The notes: generated by a model from the sequence alone, not told the origin. Shown: positions 24,754-35,714, counted from the stretch's first letter. The stretch is DNA of 36,151 bases from Candidatus Avacidaminococcus intestinavium (GCA_018714505.1 DVNI01000003.1:1-36151); one strand, 5' to 3'. Numbers and translations: made by a program.

Positions 24754-24835
24754 ATAATTCACCCCCTTTTTTTCGTTCCCTGTTTCTATTCGATAAAATC
24801 CAGTATTATCCTGCCTCTTTCACTAAATTTATCGT

Positions 24836-26137
24836 TCAAATACAGATTCCTAACAATCCATCTTGAAAAAGCTCTGTGGTTTTTACAGTTTTTACCTGCC
24901 CAGCTAAATTTTCTTCGCTACGAACGTAGATTTTAACATAGTTACCACTCAACCCTTCCCATATACCAGTATTATTTTCTTGTTCAAATAATACTGATAG
25001 CTCACTACCACACAAGTTCTTGCAAAACCTCACTTGACTTGCTTCATCAAGTTTAGCTAAAGTGGCTGCTCTCGCTTGCTTGGTTTGCTCATCTACGACC
25101 ATCGGGAAAGTTGCCGCAGGTGTCCCTTTGCGTGCTGAAAAGGGGAAAATATGCATTTTACTAAATGCACATTGTTCAATGAATTTTTTGCCTTCCGCAA
25201 ATAGTTCATCAGTTTCTCCCGGAAAACCTACTATTAAATCCGTTGTAATTGCAACATCTGGTAATTTGCTTCTTATCTTTCGTAATAGCGCACTAAAAAC
25301 TTCTGTTGTATATGGTCTATGCATACTATGCAATATTTCATCAGTTCCGGCTTGTAAAGGCAAATGCAATTGACGTTGAATTCTTTGATCTTTCACCATT
25401 AAATCCAAAAGATCATCCTCTACTTCAACGGACTCTAAAGACCCTAATCTCAAACGCTCTAAGCCCTCTACTGATAAAGCAGCTCTCACCGCATCAGTAA
25501 GCGTATAATTATTTGCGTCTTCTTTACCATAAGCTCCTAAATGAATTCCTATTAAAACTACTTCTTTAAAACCAGCAGCGACTAACCGCATGACTTCTTC
25601 CTTGATGTTTTTTAAACTTCTGGAACGCAATGGTCCACGCGCATAAGGAATAATGCAAAAAGTGCAAAATTGATTGCAGCCCTCTTGAATTTTTAAAAAT
25701 GCTCGTGTTTTACCAGTTTCCGAGTCAGCAGCAAGCTCTTCAAAAGCAGTATGCCGATCTAGTTTGCGCACTGCATCTAAAGTATCAACTCGCTTAGCTC
25801 CGGCTTTTTGTACTAAATCAACAACACTGGCTCTTTCTTGATTTCCAATAATTAAATCCACACCAGGAATGGCTCTAACCTCTTCTGCTGCCGTTTGTGG
25901 ATAACATCCCGTTACCACAACTAATGCTTGCGGATTCTTTCTTATTGCTCTATGGATAACTTGGCGTGATTTTCTCTGACCCATATTAGTAACCACACAA
26001 GTATTAATTACATAGATATCTGCTTCTTTTGCAAAATCAACCACCTGATACCCTGCTGTGCGAAAAAGTTTCTCCATGCTTGCTGTATCAGATTGATTCA
26101 CCTTACAACCAAGTGTATAAAAAGCAATCTTACTCAT
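24836..26137 (-). CDS. mtaB: tRNA (N6-L-threonylcarbamoyladenosine(37)-C2)-methylthiotransferase
   Basis: Adds a methylthio group to t6A37 of tRNAs reading ANN codons. The N-terminal UPF0004 domain holds three cluster cysteines: LGCKVNQ, INTCVVTN, TGCYPQ. The radical SAM motif is GCNQFCTFCIIPYARGP (CxxxCxxC), and a C-terminal TRAM-type stretch (ENNTGIWEGLSGNYVKIYVR) contacts RNA. At 433 residues it is full-length. ATG overlaps the rsmE stop by four bases (ATGA). Confidence 0.97.
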   Translation of the reverse strand: MSKIAFYTLGCKVNQSDTASMEKLFRTAGYQVVDFAKEADIYVINTCVVTNMGQRKSRQVIHRAIRKNPQALVVVTGCYPQTAAEEVRAIPGVDLIIGNQERASVVDLVQKAGAKRVDTLDAVRKLDRHTAFEELAADSETGKTRAFLKIQEGCNQFCTFCIIPYARGPLRSRSLKNIKEEVMRLVAAGFKEVVLIGIHLGAYGKEDANNYTLTDAVRAALSVEGLERLRLGSLESVEVEDDLLDLMVKDQRIQRQLHLPLQAGTDEILHSMHRPYTTEVFSALLRKIRSKLPDVAITTDLIVGFPGETDELFAEGKKFIEQCAFSKMHIFPFSARKGTPAATFPMVVDEQTKQARAATLAKLDEASQVRFCKNLCGSELSVLFEQENNTGIWEGLSGNYVKIYVRSEENLAGQVKTVKTTELFQDGLLGICI

Positions 26138-26871
26138 TTATGGCCTCCTAAATCTCCCGTTTCATATAAAATTGCCGCAATAGCAGCTACGCCTGCCGTT
26201 TCAGTTCTTAAAATTCGTTTTCCTAAAGAAACAAATTTCACCCCACTATTTTGTGCTAAGGTAATTTCTTCCTTGGCGATTCCGCCCTCTGGACCGATGA
26301 TAAGTATTATTTGTCTAATAGGTTTTAAACTGCTAAGGACACTTTTTAAAGACACAGTTTGCTCTGCTTCGTAAGCCATAATAATGTTTTCATTATATGA
26401 GGCAAATAGTTGTTTAAGTGACGTGACCGGCATAACTTGTGGAATAATATCTCTTTTGCTTTGTTTCGCAGCTTCTGCCACTATTTTTTGCCAACGTTCA
26501 CGCTTTTTTTCTGCTTTTTCAGCGACCAGTTTAACGATTGATCGCTCCATTCTTAGTGGAATTATGGCTGTTACACCAAGCTCAGTTGCTTTTTGTACGA
26601 TATAATCCATCTTCTCACCCTTCGGTAAACCTTGGGCTAAAATTATTTCCACTTGTGGTTCATGCGAATCTTCAATATAATCAACAAAACGTACGAAAGC
26701 AGCGTCCACTGTTAGTGCCGAAATCTCCATAATAGCACTAACTTGGTCGCTGCTTACGATTTGTATTTTCTCTCCAACAGGCATGCGCAATACTTTAATA
26801 ATATGGTGTGCATCAAGTCCTGTTATTGTCATTTCTTTCGCAAAAGTTTCCTTTAAGAAAAACCGATGCAA
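26134..26871 (-). CDS. rsmE: 16S rRNA (uracil(1498)-N3)-methyltransferase
   Basis: SPOUT-class methyltransferase for m3U1498. The N-terminal PUA-like part (HRFFLKETFAKEMTITGLDAHHII) and the knotted catalytic end (LIIGPEGGIAKEEITLA, VSLGKRILRTETA) are intact in 245 residues. The start is TTG at 26871, two bases after the prmA stop, with AAGGAGG seven bases upstream. It lies between prmA and mtaB, the usual Firmicute order. Confidence 0.96.
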   Translation of the reverse strand: MHRFFLKETFAKEMTITGLDAHHIIKVLRMPVGEKIQIVSSDQVSAIMEISALTVDAAFVRFVDYIEDSHEPQVEIILAQGLPKGEKMDYIVQKATELGVTAIIPLRMERSIVKLVAEKAEKKRERWQKIVAEAAKQSKRDIIPQVMPVTSLKQLFASYNENIIMAYEAEQTVSLKSVLSSLKPIRQIILIIGPEGGIAKEEITLAQNSGVKFVSLGKRILRTETAGVAAIAAILYETGDLGGHK

Positions 26872-26873
26872 AA

Positions 26874-27809
26874 CTATTCCTCCTTGCGCATCTGTATAAC
26901 TACCCAGCCACCTTGGCTATCAATTGTTTCTACTAGTAGATTTTGTTCTTTTGCTGCGGCAATAACCTCATCTACTCGCTCAGCAATAATGCCACTAGCT
27001 AAAAAAACACCATTTTGTTTCAGACGTAACGGCACTGCAGGCAAGAAACTAATTATAACATCAGCAATAATATTAGCGATTACCACATCTGCTGGCTCTG
27101 AAACAGCTTGCAATAAATCACCTTTTCGAACTTCAATAACTTTAGCTAAACCATTGTTTGCTACATTTTGCTTTGCTATCTTAACTGCTGTTTCATCGAT
27201 GTCAATCGCTGTAACTTTTTCTGCACCGAATTTTGCAGCCGCCAAAGATAAAATGCCACTACCAGTACCTACATCATAAACCATCATTCCAGGTTCAATA
27301 ATCTTTTCCAATCTTCTTAAACACATACAAGTAGTGTGATGCGTTCCTGTACCAAAGGCCATTCCCGGATCAAGTTCAATTACCTTATCTTCTGGTCCTG
27401 CCTGATATTCTTCCCATGAGGGCTTAATAATTAACTGTTCTGTAACACGGGCAACGTGGAAATATTGTTTCCATTCATTTTCCCAATCAGTCTCAGATAC
27501 AGTTCTGAAACAAGTATTACCAAAACGACAAGGTCCAACCCTAGCTTCCATTGCCGCCATTTCTGTTTCCACCGCAGTCAATCTATGCTTAAGTTCATGG
27601 TCATCTGGAAAATATGCTGTCACTACTACTATTTCGGTGTTTTCTTGTTCTGGAATCGCACATAATTCCCAGTTTCCTGAACTAATTAAATTATTAAGCA
27701 GCAACGGATCTTCAATAACAACTCCGCCCGCCCCTAACGAATGGAAAATATCGGCAACCGCCTCATTGGCAGCATGTGTAGTTTGAATACTTACTTCAAT
27801 CCATTGCAT
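26874..27809 (-). CDS. prmA: Ribosomal protein L11 methyltransferase
   Basis: SAM-dependent methylation of ribosomal protein L11. At 311 residues it has the N-terminal recognition domain and the class I fold from ~170, with MVYDVGTGSGILSLAAAKFGAEKVTAIDID as motif I (core DVGTGSGILSLAA). Upstream comes the substrate loop LDPGMAFGTGTHHTTCMCL. It follows dnaJ by 33 bases, the standard context. Confidence 0.96.
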   Translation of the reverse strand: MQWIEVSIQTTHAANEAVADIFHSLGAGGVVIEDPLLLNNLISSGNWELCAIPEQENTEIVVVTAYFPDDHELKHRLTAVETEMAAMEARVGPCRFGNTCFRTVSETDWENEWKQYFHVARVTEQLIIKPSWEEYQAGPEDKVIELDPGMAFGTGTHHTTCMCLRRLEKIIEPGMMVYDVGTGSGILSLAAAKFGAEKVTAIDIDETAVKIAKQNVANNGLAKVIEVRKGDLLQAVSEPADVVIANIIADVIISFLPAVPLRLKQNGVFLASGIIAERVDEVIAAAKEQNLLVETIDSQGGWVVIQMRKEE

Positions 27810-27842
27810 AGTTCCGCTCCCGTCTTTAATCAGCCTAACTTA

Positions 27843-28991
27843 TTATTTAAATAAATCGGCTATTTTCTTGAGAAATCCCTTTTCTTCTGGATTTATATTA
27901 TCGGCACTAATTTCAGCAAATTTACGCAAAGCATCTTTTTGCTTATCATTAAGTTTTGTTGGAACAACAACCTTAATTGTTACCAATTGATCCCCACGCG
28001 TAGTACGACTACGCAAACTTGGGATACCTTTGCCTTTAATTCTTAAGACTTTACCCGGTTGCGTTCCTTCTGGAACTTTAACAATGACCTGCCCATCAAG
28101 CGTTGGTACTTTAATTTCTGCACCTAAAGTTGCTTGCACTATATTAATTGGCACTTCACAGCGGACCGTCATGCCATCACGTTCAAAAAACTTATGTGGT
28201 TTAACATATAAATAAACGTATAAATCGCCTTTACTACCGCCACGTACCCCCGCTTCGCCTTCACCTGAAACTCGTAAACGCGAGTCAGTATCAACACCAG
28301 CTGGGATTTTTACTTTTAATTTTTTCTCTTTTTTTAGTCGTCCTACGCCACCACAAACTTTACATGGCTTCTTAATAATGGTGCCTTGTCCATGACATTT
28401 AGAACACGGGCGCACGTTAACCATTTGACCAAACATGGTGTTTTGTGTAAAACGAACTTCACCACTACCGTGGCATTCAGAACAAGTTTCTACCTCACTA
28501 CCAGCCTCAGCGCCAGTACCATGACAATGTTCACAGGTATCTTCACGGTGTAATTTGATTTCTTTTTCAACACCGAAAGCTGCTTCTTCAAAACTGATTT
28601 CTAGGTCATAGCGCAAGTCAGCGCCACGTTGCGGTCCATTGTTAGCACGTCTACCGCCCCCAAAGCCACCACGACCTTGTCCACCAAAAAACATATCAAA
28701 AATGTCTTCCATACCACCTGCGCCACCAAAACCACCAAAGCCACCAGCACTCGGTCCGCCGCCATTTTCAAAGGCGGCATGACCGAACTGATCATATTGA
28801 GCTTTTTTAGTTTCGTCAGATAAAACGCTATAGGCTTCTGAACATTCTTTGAATTTTTCGGCAGCCTCAGGATTATCCTTATTAACATCAGGATGATACT
28901 GACGTGCCAATTTGCGATATGCTTTTTTTATTTCATCAGCCGTTGCTGTTTTTGCTACGCCTAGCACGTCATAATAGTCTTTTTTACTCAA
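27843..28991 (-). CDS. dnaJ: Chaperone DnaJ
   Basis: Co-chaperone that stimulates DnaK ATPase. The J domain has HPD at 33-35 (QYHPDVNKD), followed by the Gly/Phe-rich region ([11 protein letters not shown]). The zinc-binding repeats are [24 protein letters not shown] and CKVCGGVG, and the C-terminal substrate domains complete 382 residues. The start is TTG at 28991: an in-frame TGA lies two codons upstream, so no alternative ATG exists. The ribosome site is weak (GGGATGG region). It follows dnaK by 25 bases. Confidence 0.98.
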   Translation of the reverse strand: MSKKDYYDVLGVAKTATADEIKKAYRKLARQYHPDVNKDNPEAAEKFKECSEAYSVLSDETKKAQYDQFGHAAFENGGGPSAGGFGGFGGAGGMEDIFDMFFGGQGRGGFGGGRRANNGPQRGADLRYDLEISFEEAAFGVEKEIKLHREDTCEHCHGTGAEAGSEVETCSECHGSGEVRFTQNTMFGQMVNVRPCSKCHGQGTIIKKPCKVCGGVGRLKKEKKLKVKIPAGVDTDSRLRVSGEGEAGVRGGSKGDLYVYLYVKPHKFFERDGMTVRCEVPINIVQATLGAEIKVPTLDGQVIVKVPEGTQPGKVLRIKGKGIPSLRSRTTRGDQLVTIKVVVPTKLNDKQKDALRKFAEISADNINPEEKGFLKKIADLFK

Positions 28992-29016
28992 AGTTCACAC
29001 CATCCCAAAGCTGATT

Positions 29017-30846
29017 TTATTTCTTTTCTTCATCTACTACTTCTGCGTCTACAACATCTTCTGCAGTTTTTTGATCTCCTTCAGCACCTGTACTACCATC
29101 TGCTTTATCCGCTTCTGCTTGTTTATATAGCTCTGCCGATAATTCATATAGTGGTTTAGTTAGAGCTTCTGTATCAGCTTTAATTTTTTCAATATCTTCA
29201 CCTTTTAAAGTTTCTTTCAAAGTAGCAAGTGCTTCTTCAACCTTCTTCACAAGCTCTTCACTGCCTTTGCCTTCCATATCCTTAATGGTTTTTTCCGCTT
29301 GATAGGTCAAAGAATCTGCTTGATTGCGTACTTCAACCATTTCTTTACGTTTTTTATCTGCTTCAGCATTAGCCTCTGCCTCTTTAACCATTCTTTCAAC
29401 ATCGTCTTTATTAAGAGTACCAGAAGAAGTAATAGTTATCTTTTGTTCTTTTCCTGTGCCAAGATCCTTAGCACTAACGTTTACAATACCGTTTGCATCA
29501 ATATCAAAAGCTACTTCAATTTTAGGCACACCACGTGGAGCTGGCGGAATACCTGACAATTCAAATCTACCTAAAGTTTTATTATCAGCAGCCATCTCGC
29601 GTTCGCCTTGTAAAACATGAATATCAACAGATGGTTGATTATCAGCAGCAGTTGAGAAAACTTGTTTACGAGAAGTAGGTATTGTTGTATTGCGCTCAAT
29701 AATTTTAGTAGCAACTCCACCTAATGTTTCGATACCAAGGGAAAGTGGTGTTACATCAAGCAGCAAAACATCTTTTACCTCTCCTGCCAAAACACCCGCT
29801 TGAATAGCAGCACCTACTGCTACACATTCATCCGGATTAATACCATGATGAGGATCTTTGCCCATTAATTTTTTAATAGCTTCTTGTACTGCCGGAATTC
29901 GTGAAGAACCACCAACCATAATTACTTTCGCAATTTCACTAGCATTAAGACCAGCATCTTGTAATGCTTGGCGCGTAGGAGCAATTGTTCTTTCAACTAA
30001 GTCAGCTGTTAATTCATCAAATTTTGCGCGTGTTAAATTAATATCCAAATGTTTAGGACCATCAGCACCTGCCGTAATAAACGGTAAATTAATGTTAGTA
30101 GTCAAAACGCCAGATAATTCAATTTTTGCTTTTTCAGCTGCTTCACGTAAACGTTGCATCGCCATTTTATCAGCCGATAAGTCAATGCCACTTTCTTTTT
30201 TAAATTCGCCAATAAGCCAATTCATAACTCTTTCATCAAAGTCGTCACCGCCTAACCGTGTATCACCGTTAGTTGCTTTTACTTCAAAAACGCCATCGCC
30301 CATTTCTAAGATTGATACGTCAAACGTACCACCGCCCAAGTCATACACTAAAACTGTATGATCATTGGATTTATCAATACCATAAGCGAGTGCTGCTGCT
30401 GTCGGTTCGTTAATAATACGCAATACTTCAAGTCCCGCAATCTTACCAGCATCCTTAGTAGCTTGACGTTGGCTATCACTAAAATAGGCCGGAACAGTAA
30501 TAACTGCTTGTGCAATTTTTTCGCCAAGATACTTTTCTGCATCTTCTTTTAATTTTTGTAAAATCATAGCTGAAATTTCTTCTGGCGAGTATTTTTTATC
30601 GTCAATACTTACACGATAATCTGTACCCATCTGACGTTTAATGGAAGCAATCGTTCTATCTGGATTAGAAACTGCTTGACGTTTTGCCAATTGGCCAACT
30701 AAACGTTCACCTGTTTTTGAAAAACCTACTACTGACGGTGTAAGACGTCCACCTTCTTGTGTAGAAATTACGGTGGGTTCGCCACCTTCCATTACTGCAA
30801 CTACAGAGTTTGTAGTACCTAAATCAATACCAATAACTTTAGACAT
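29017..30846 (-). CDS. dnaK: Chaperone DnaK (Hsp70)
   Basis: ATP-dependent protein-folding chaperone. The 609-residue chain starts [17 protein letters not shown] and has the ATPase signatures [16 protein letters not shown] and [11 protein letters not shown]-like [15 protein letters not shown]. The substrate-binding domain starts with [14 protein letters not shown], and the flexible acidic tail ends [14 protein letters not shown]. No residue looks out of place. Located between grpE and dnaJ; GAGGAAGAAAAA precedes the ATG. The 167-residue ORF on the plus strand at 29858-30361 is a shadow. Confidence 0.99.
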   Translation of the reverse strand: MSKVIGIDLGTTNSVVAVMEGGEPTVISTQEGGRLTPSVVGFSKTGERLVGQLAKRQAVSNPDRTIASIKRQMGTDYRVSIDDKKYSPEEISAMILQKLKEDAEKYLGEKIAQAVITVPAYFSDSQRQATKDAGKIAGLEVLRIINEPTAAALAYGIDKSNDHTVLVYDLGGGTFDVSILEMGDGVFEVKATNGDTRLGGDDFDERVMNWLIGEFKKESGIDLSADKMAMQRLREAAEKAKIELSGVLTTNINLPFITAGADGPKHLDINLTRAKFDELTADLVERTIAPTRQALQDAGLNASEIAKVIMVGGSSRIPAVQEAIKKLMGKDPHHGINPDECVAVGAAIQAGVLAGEVKDVLLLDVTPLSLGIETLGGVATKIIERNTTIPTSRKQVFSTAADNQPSVDIHVLQGEREMAADNKTLGRFELSGIPPAPRGVPKIEVAFDIDANGIVNVSAKDLGTGKEQKITITSSGTLNKDDVERMVKEAEANAEADKKRKEMVEVRNQADSLTYQAEKTIKDMEGKGSEELVKKVEEALATLKETLKGEDIEKIKADTEALTKPLYELSAELYKQAEADKADGSTGAEGDQKTAEDVVDAEVVDEEKK

Positions 30847-30886
30847 TTTTTCTTCCTCCTACAACTATTATTTTCTATTATCAAAT

Positions 30887-31441
30887 TTAATCGTTATTTA
30901 CAACCTTAACTTTGCTATGACGAATTACTTTATCATTAATTTTATAGCCTTTTTCAAAAACAGTCTCAATCATACCATCTTCTAGTTCAGAATTAACGCC
31001 ACGCATCACAGCTTCATGCACTACAGGGTCAAATTTTTCCCCAGCTGCCGGAATTTCTTCTACTGCTAAGTCCGTTAAGGTTTGTGTTAATTGACGCTTA
31101 ATCATATCAATGCCAACCTTAAGGCTCTCCACATTGTCAGCTTTTTGAATACTATCTTCTGCTCGATCAAAACTATCAAGAACCTCCAGGAACTTTTTCA
31201 CCACATTAACAGTAACAAAAGATGCTAGCTCTGCTTGTTCTTTGACTGTACGTCTTCTAAAATTATCAAAATCGGCTTGTAATCTTAAATTTCTAGTTTG
31301 CAATTCCTCAATACGCTTATCTTTTTCTTCTACCACCGCTGTTTCTACATCTGCAGTCGCTTTTTCACTACACTCTGTAGTTTCTTCAACCTTTTGTGTA
31401 TCTACTATTTCATCCTTAACTTCTTGTTGCTTTTCCTCCAT
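30887..31441 (-). CDS. grpE: Nucleotide exchange factor GrpE
   Basis: Exchanges nucleotide on DnaK. The N-terminus is a charged, poorly conserved coil to ~residue 60; the dimer helix and beta domain follow, with NLRLQADFDNFRRRTVKEQ, VKKFLEVLDSFDRAED and KFDPVVHEAVMRG and KVIRHSKVKV at the end. Length 184 residues. The start is unsettled: a run GTG-TTG-AAC-ATG follows AGGAGG with spacing 4, 7 and 13 bases. The TTG at 31447 has the best spacing; I list the ATG at 31441. Sits between hrcA and dnaK. Confidence 0.95.
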   Translation of the reverse strand: MEEKQQEVKDEIVDTQKVEETTECSEKATADVETAVVEEKDKRIEELQTRNLRLQADFDNFRRRTVKEQAELASFVTVNVVKKFLEVLDSFDRAEDSIQKADNVESLKVGIDMIKRQLTQTLTDLAVEEIPAAGEKFDPVVHEAVMRGVNSELEDGMIETVFEKGYKINDKVIRHSKVKVVNND

Positions 31442-31468
31442 GTTCAACACTCATCCTCCTTATTTAAT

Positions 31469-32500
31469 TCATGATTGTTTGTTCTCATCAAATAATATTT
31501 TTAAATAATGATGCAGGTAGTCCATGACGGAAATAATCTTGCCATATTCCATCCGTGTCGGTCCAAGAACCGCCATCGTACCAACCACTCTACCATTCAA
31601 ACGATAAGTGGCTTGTACCATACTACAATCTTGAATACCAGTGAATTTGTTTTCATTACCAATTGTAATCTTAATCCCAGAATCCTCACCTACATGCAAA
31701 ATATCCTTAAGGACTTTTTCTTCTTCTAAGATTGTCAACAAATCCTTAATTCTTTCAACACTGCGAAACTCTGGTTGATTTAAAAGCTGTTTTGTTCCAC
31801 CGAGAAAAACCTTTTGTTCCTTGCTAGTGGAACCAATATTCTGTAATGCTTGAATAATAGAAGCATACAAAATCTTATCTTCAGCAAGATTATTAAAAAC
31901 ATCCTGCAATACAAACTGACTGATATCAATAATTTCATAGCCCTGCAATTTATTGCTGATTCGTTTTGCTAAATAGTCCATCTCCTCTGTAGTCATGCCT
32001 AGAGGCACTTCTACTACACAGTTATCAACAACACCATCATCAGTAATCACACAGAGGATAGCGCGCGTACCATCAAGCGGCAAAAACTTTAAATAACGAA
32101 AAATACTACTACTCCGATTATCCGCTAAAACTAAAGATACGTTTTTGGTCATTCGTGATAGAATTTTAGCTGTCGATTGGAAAATTTCATCAATATTCCG
32201 TAACCGTTCATGATACCAAGCATCAATTAAAGCTTGATCATTTTCTGTAAGCGAACCAGGTTCAATCATTGAATCAACATAAAAGCGATAAGCTTGAGCT
32301 GATGGTATTCTACCAGCAGAAGTATGTGGTTGTTCTAAAAAACCCATCACTTCGAGATCCGACATTTCATTACGAATCGTAGCCGGACTTAAACCTAAAT
32401 CATATTGACGAGCGATAGTTCTAGAACCAACCGGCTCAGCAGTAGATATATAATCTTCAATTATAATTTGCAGGATTCTTTTTTTTCTTTCATTAAGCAT
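31469..32500 (-). CDS. hrcA: Heat-inducible transcription repressor HrcA
   Basis: Represses the groE and dnaK operons by binding CIRCE; GroEL keeps it active. The N-terminal winged helix begins ERKKRILQIIIEDYISTAEP and continues with GSRTIARQYDLGLSPATIRNEM. The 343-residue length is standard. The ATG has GGAGGTGC upstream. It is the first gene of the operon and has a perfect CIRCE just upstream, so it represses itself. Confidence 0.97.
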   Translation of the reverse strand: MLNERKKRILQIIIEDYISTAEPVGSRTIARQYDLGLSPATIRNEMSDLEVMGFLEQPHTSAGRIPSAQAYRFYVDSMIEPGSLTENDQALIDAWYHERLRNIDEIFQSTAKILSRMTKNVSLVLADNRSSSIFRYLKFLPLDGTRAILCVITDDGVVDNCVVEVPLGMTTEEMDYLAKRISNKLQGYEIIDISQFVLQDVFNNLAEDKILYASIIQALQNIGSTSKEQKVFLGGTKQLLNQPEFRSVERIKDLLTILEEEKVLKDILHVGEDSGIKITIGNENKFTGIQDCSMVQATYRLNGRVVGTMAVLGPTRMEYGKIISVMDYLHHYLKILFDENKQS

Positions 32501-32524
32501 TACTGCACCTCCTGCTCTTCATTG

Positions 32525-32551
32525 TTAGCACTCTATCTTTAGGAGTGCTAA
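32525..32551 (-). promoter_or_regulatory. CIRCE operator
   Basis: TTAGCACTC-N9-GAGTGCTAA, a perfect match to the HrcA binding site. It lies ~25 bases before the hrcA ATG and downstream of the putative promoter. Confidence 0.98.
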
Positions 32552-32562
32552 CATCTGATATA

Positions 32563-32591
32563 AAATTACCACTTAGTTAGCATCTTGTCAA
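32563..32591 (-). promoter_or_regulatory. Promoter of the hrcA-dnaK operon
   Basis: Minus strand TTGACA (32591-32586), 17 bases, TAATTT (32568-32563) with a TGG just before it, an extended -10. The -35 is perfect, the -10 weak. CIRCE lies where the transcript should begin, consistent with HrcA repression. Confidence 0.6.
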
Positions 32592-32607
32592 GTATTTTCC
32601 TTGAATT

Positions 32608-33756
32608 TTATAAAAAAATCTCAAAGATTCTGTTACTAAATTTAAAACCAAGTTCAGTTAAACATAATTGATCTTTTGGTTCATTATAAATAAGCATCTC
32701 ATTTTTTATATATGGTTCTAATTCCTTGCCAAACTCTTTTATAAGATCAACCTTAAATTCTTTACGAACTGCTGATAAACTAATTCCCCAACGAGTACGC
32801 AAACCCATAAATAAATATTCGGCCAATTTTTGTCTTGCTGAGATTCTTTCTATTTCTGGCTCTAAATCCGCCAAATAGCTTTCAATTGTTCTAGCATTTG
32901 TTTGTCTTTGCCACCCATTAAAAGAGCAAGCTGAGCTACCAAAAGCGATATACGGTTGGTAACGCCAATAAACAAGATTATGTTGCGATTCTTTTCCTGG
33001 TAGTGCAAAATTGGAAATCTCGTAATGACTATATCCTGCCGCCTCCAAAATACTAAGTGTTAGTTCATACATAGTATCTACTTCATCTTCTGTTGGGAGA
33101 ACAATTTTTTTATTTTCAACTAAATCAGATAATGCTGTACCATCTTCTACCAAAAGATCATAAACAGAGATGTGCTCAACTCCTGCCAGCAATGCTCTTT
33201 GTAGATTATTTTCAAAAGAATCTACCGTTTGTTTTGGTAAACCACGAATAAAATCTACATTGATTTTTTGAAAGCCTGCTTCTTGCGCCCATTCTATTGC
33301 TTGCAAGGCTTCCTTTGCGGTATGAATTCTACCAACCATTTGTAATTCTTGGTCATTAAAACTTTGAACGCCTATACTTACTCTATCTACCCCAAGTTCA
33401 CGATAGCTTTTCATTTTATTTAAATCAGCTGTACCTGGATTGAGCTCCAAAGTTACTTCACTGGGGTTTCGCCATAAGTTGTCAATTTTTAACTGTTTTA
33501 TAATTTTTTCCAACTGTAAAACCGTCAGTAATGATGGTGTACCGCCGCCAAAATAAACAGTGGCATTTTCACTCAATTGCCTTTCTTCAGAGCGCTTTGT
33601 GATTTCACTACAGATTTTTCTAACATAAGTATCTTGCAAGTGTTCACGGCCTGCCCAGGAAGCAAAGTCACAATACAAACATTTTTGCACACAAAAAGGG
33701 ATGTGAATATACATCCCTTTAGTTAGTTTTCCATATTCTTTCTCATGCATTTCCAT
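32608..33756 (-). CDS. hemW: HemW-type radical SAM protein (heme chaperone)
   Basis: Related to oxygen-independent coproporphyrinogen oxidase HemN but with the HemW layout. The N-terminus is MYIHIPFCVQKCLYCDFASW with CxxxCxxC for the Fe-S cluster, then FGGGTPSLL, LNPGTADL and RVSIGVQSFNDQEL, and the C-terminal region is normal. The 382-residue protein lacks the N-terminal extension of true HemN. The start is uncertain: TTG 33759, ATG 33756 or ATG 33750; the ATG at 33756 overlaps the lepA stop by one base. The lepA-hemW-hrcA order is conserved in Firmicutes. The product is a heme-transfer factor, not a coproporphyrinogen oxidase. Confidence 0.95.
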   Translation of the reverse strand: MEMHEKEYGKLTKGMYIHIPFCVQKCLYCDFASWAGREHLQDTYVRKICSEITKRSEERQLSENATVYFGGGTPSLLTVLQLEKIIKQLKIDNLWRNPSEVTLELNPGTADLNKMKSYRELGVDRVSIGVQSFNDQELQMVGRIHTAKEALQAIEWAQEAGFQKINVDFIRGLPKQTVDSFENNLQRALLAGVEHISVYDLLVEDGTALSDLVENKKIVLPTEDEVDTMYELTLSILEAAGYSHYEISNFALPGKESQHNLVYWRYQPYIAFGSSACSFNGWQRQTNARTIESYLADLEPEIERISARQKLAEYLFMGLRTRWGISLSAVRKEFKVDLIKEFGKELEPYIKNEMLIYNEPKDQLCLTELGFKFSNRIFEIFL

Positions 33757-35552
33757 CAATCCATTTTCAAAATCGCCATAAAAGCTTCCTGTGGTAATTC
33801 TACACTACCAACTTGCTTCATGCGTTTTTTACCCTCTTTTTGCTTTTCTAACAACTTACGTTTGCGCGAAATATCGCCGCCATAACATTTGGCTAAAACA
33901 TCTTTACGCATTGCACGTACCGTTTCTCTAGCCACTATTTTATTACCAATTGCTGCCTGCACAGGAATTTCAAACATTTGACGTGGAATTAAACTGCATA
34001 ATTTCTCGACCAACTGTCTTCCTCTACGCTGAGCACTTTCGGTATGAACAATTGCTGATAAAGCATCAACAGCCTCACCATTTAACAAAATATCAACTTT
34101 TGCTAATTTAGATTCGCGATAACCGTGCAACTCATAATCCAATGAAGCATAACCACGAGTTGACGATTTTAAGCGATCAAAATAATCATAAATAATTTCG
34201 CTAAGCGGCAAAGAATAATGAAGCATTACCCGATTTTCATCAACATAGGTCATATTATCGTACTCGCCACGTTTTTCTTGTGATAATTCCATTACTGCAC
34301 CAACATATTCCTTAGGTGCGATAACCGTTGCTCTCACAAATGGTTCTTCAACATGATCAATGACTGTAGGATCTGGAAACAAGGATGGATTATCAACCAT
34401 CTCCACATTACCATCTGTCAAAAACACCTGATAAATTACGTTAGGAGCTGTTGTGATTAAGCTTAGATTGTATTCTCTTTCTAAACGTTCACGAATAACA
34501 TCCATATGTAATAACCCTAAAAAGCCACATCTAAAACCAAATCCTAAAGCCAGCGAAGTCTCTGGTTCAAAGACTAAAGATGCATCGTTTAATTGTAATT
34601 TTTCTAAAGCATCTCTTAAGTCCGCATAATCAGCATTTTCAACCGGATACAAACCGCAAAAAACCATTGGCGTTGCTTTCCTATACCCTGGTAGCGCTTC
34701 TGAGGCAGGGTTTTTACTATCGGTAACCGTATCACCCACACGAGCGTCCTTAACGTTTTTGATTGCCGCAGCAAAAAAGCCAACTTGTCCAGCTTCCAAA
34801 ACGTCTACATTAGCTAAATAAGGTTTAAAGACACCAACCTCAGTAACTTCAAAGACTTTTTCAGTAGCCATCATTTTAATGCTCATACCCTTGCGAATTG
34901 ATCCATCCATAACCCTAACATAAAGCATTACGCCTTTATAAGCATCAAATTTAGAATCAAAGACTAATGCCTTTAAGGGTTTTGTTGCGCTACCTTGTGG
35001 TGGCGGTACTTTTTTAACAATTTCCTCTAAGACTTTATCTATACCAAAACCTGTTTTAGCACTTGTTAAAATAGCTTCAGAAGCATCAATGCCTATCACG
35101 TCTTCTATTTCTCTTTTTACTCTCTCTGGATCAGCACTTGGTAAATCTATTTTGTTGATAACAGGAATTATCTCTAGGTCATGTTCTAGAGCTAAATAAA
35201 TATTGGCCAAAGTTTGCGCTTCAATACCTTGGCTAGCATCTACTACTAACAATGCTCCTTCACATGCGGCTAAAGCACGCGAAACTTCGTACGTAAAATC
35301 AACATGACCCGGTGTATCAATGAGATTAAGCATATACGTCTTACCATCTTTTGGTGTATAAGAAATCCGCACCGCTTGAGCTTTGATCGTGATTCCACGT
35401 TCTCTTTCCAACTCTAATTGGTCAAGAATCTGATCATCCATTTCTCGCTTAGATAAAGTTCCTGTGCTTTCTATTAAGCGATCGGCAATTGTCGATTTTC
35501 CATGGTCAATATGTGCTATAATTGAAAAGTTTCTAATTAATTCTTGCGACAT
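33756..35552 (-). CDS. lepA: Elongation factor 4 (LepA)
   Basis: A ribosome back-translocating GTPase, membrane-associated. GTP-binding motifs are [14 protein letters not shown] (G1), DTPGHVDF (G3) and NKIDLPSA (G4). The EF-G-like domains follow, then the LepA-specific C-terminus ending [19 protein letters not shown]. At 598 residues it is full-length. It has its own promoter with extended -10 and starts the lepA-hemW pair. Confidence 0.99.
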   Translation of the reverse strand: MSQELIRNFSIIAHIDHGKSTIADRLIESTGTLSKREMDDQILDQLELERERGITIKAQAVRISYTPKDGKTYMLNLIDTPGHVDFTYEVSRALAACEGALLVVDASQGIEAQTLANIYLALEHDLEIIPVINKIDLPSADPERVKREIEDVIGIDASEAILTSAKTGFGIDKVLEEIVKKVPPPQGSATKPLKALVFDSKFDAYKGVMLYVRVMDGSIRKGMSIKMMATEKVFEVTEVGVFKPYLANVDVLEAGQVGFFAAAIKNVKDARVGDTVTDSKNPASEALPGYRKATPMVFCGLYPVENADYADLRDALEKLQLNDASLVFEPETSLALGFGFRCGFLGLLHMDVIRERLEREYNLSLITTAPNVIYQVFLTDGNVEMVDNPSLFPDPTVIDHVEEPFVRATVIAPKEYVGAVMELSQEKRGEYDNMTYVDENRVMLHYSLPLSEIIYDYFDRLKSSTRGYASLDYELHGYRESKLAKVDILLNGEAVDALSAIVHTESAQRRGRQLVEKLCSLIPRQMFEIPVQAAIGNKIVARETVRAMRKDVLAKCYGGDISRKRKLLEKQKEGKKRMKQVGSVELPQEAFMAILKMD

Positions 35553-35586
35553 TTATTTACTCCAATACATTAATTTAGTGAATATA

Positions 35587-35616
35587 ATTATAACATTTTC
35601 TACTTCCATCTAGCAA
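35587..35616 (-). promoter_or_regulatory. Promoter of lepA-hemW
   Basis: Minus strand TTGCTA (35616-35611), an 18-base spacer, TATAAT (35592-35587) preceded by TG, an extended -10. About 35 bases ahead of the ATG. Confidence 0.75.
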
Positions 35617-35685
35617 GGCACACCATTGTAGTAGCTTAATTTGTTTATTTTTTTACGGTCTTTTGCCGTAATTGAATAAAATAAC

Positions 35686-35714
35686 TTGCCAAAACTTCGC
35701 AAGCGTGATAGAAT
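35686..35714 (+). promoter_or_regulatory. Promoter of rpsT
   Basis: TTGCCA (35686-35691), 17 bases, TAGAAT (35709-35714). One mismatch in each hexamer. The leader to rpsT is short, ending in TAGGAGG. A small inverted repeat, TTACGG-N7-CCGTAA, lies just upstream at 35653-35671. Confidence 0.75.

Noticed and set aside
29858-30361. Plus-strand 167-residue ORF
   Set aside because: Antisense of dnaK; its length is a by-product of dnaK codon usage on the complementary frame.
32608-33756. Coproporphyrinogen III oxidase (HemN)
   Set aside because: The length and N-terminus fit HemW, and the lepA-hemW-hrcA context is the HemW one.
35653-35671. Inverted repeat TTACGG-N7-CCGTAA upstream of rpsT as a terminator
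   Set aside because: No T-run follows it on either strand and no gene ends there; it is short and could be chance.
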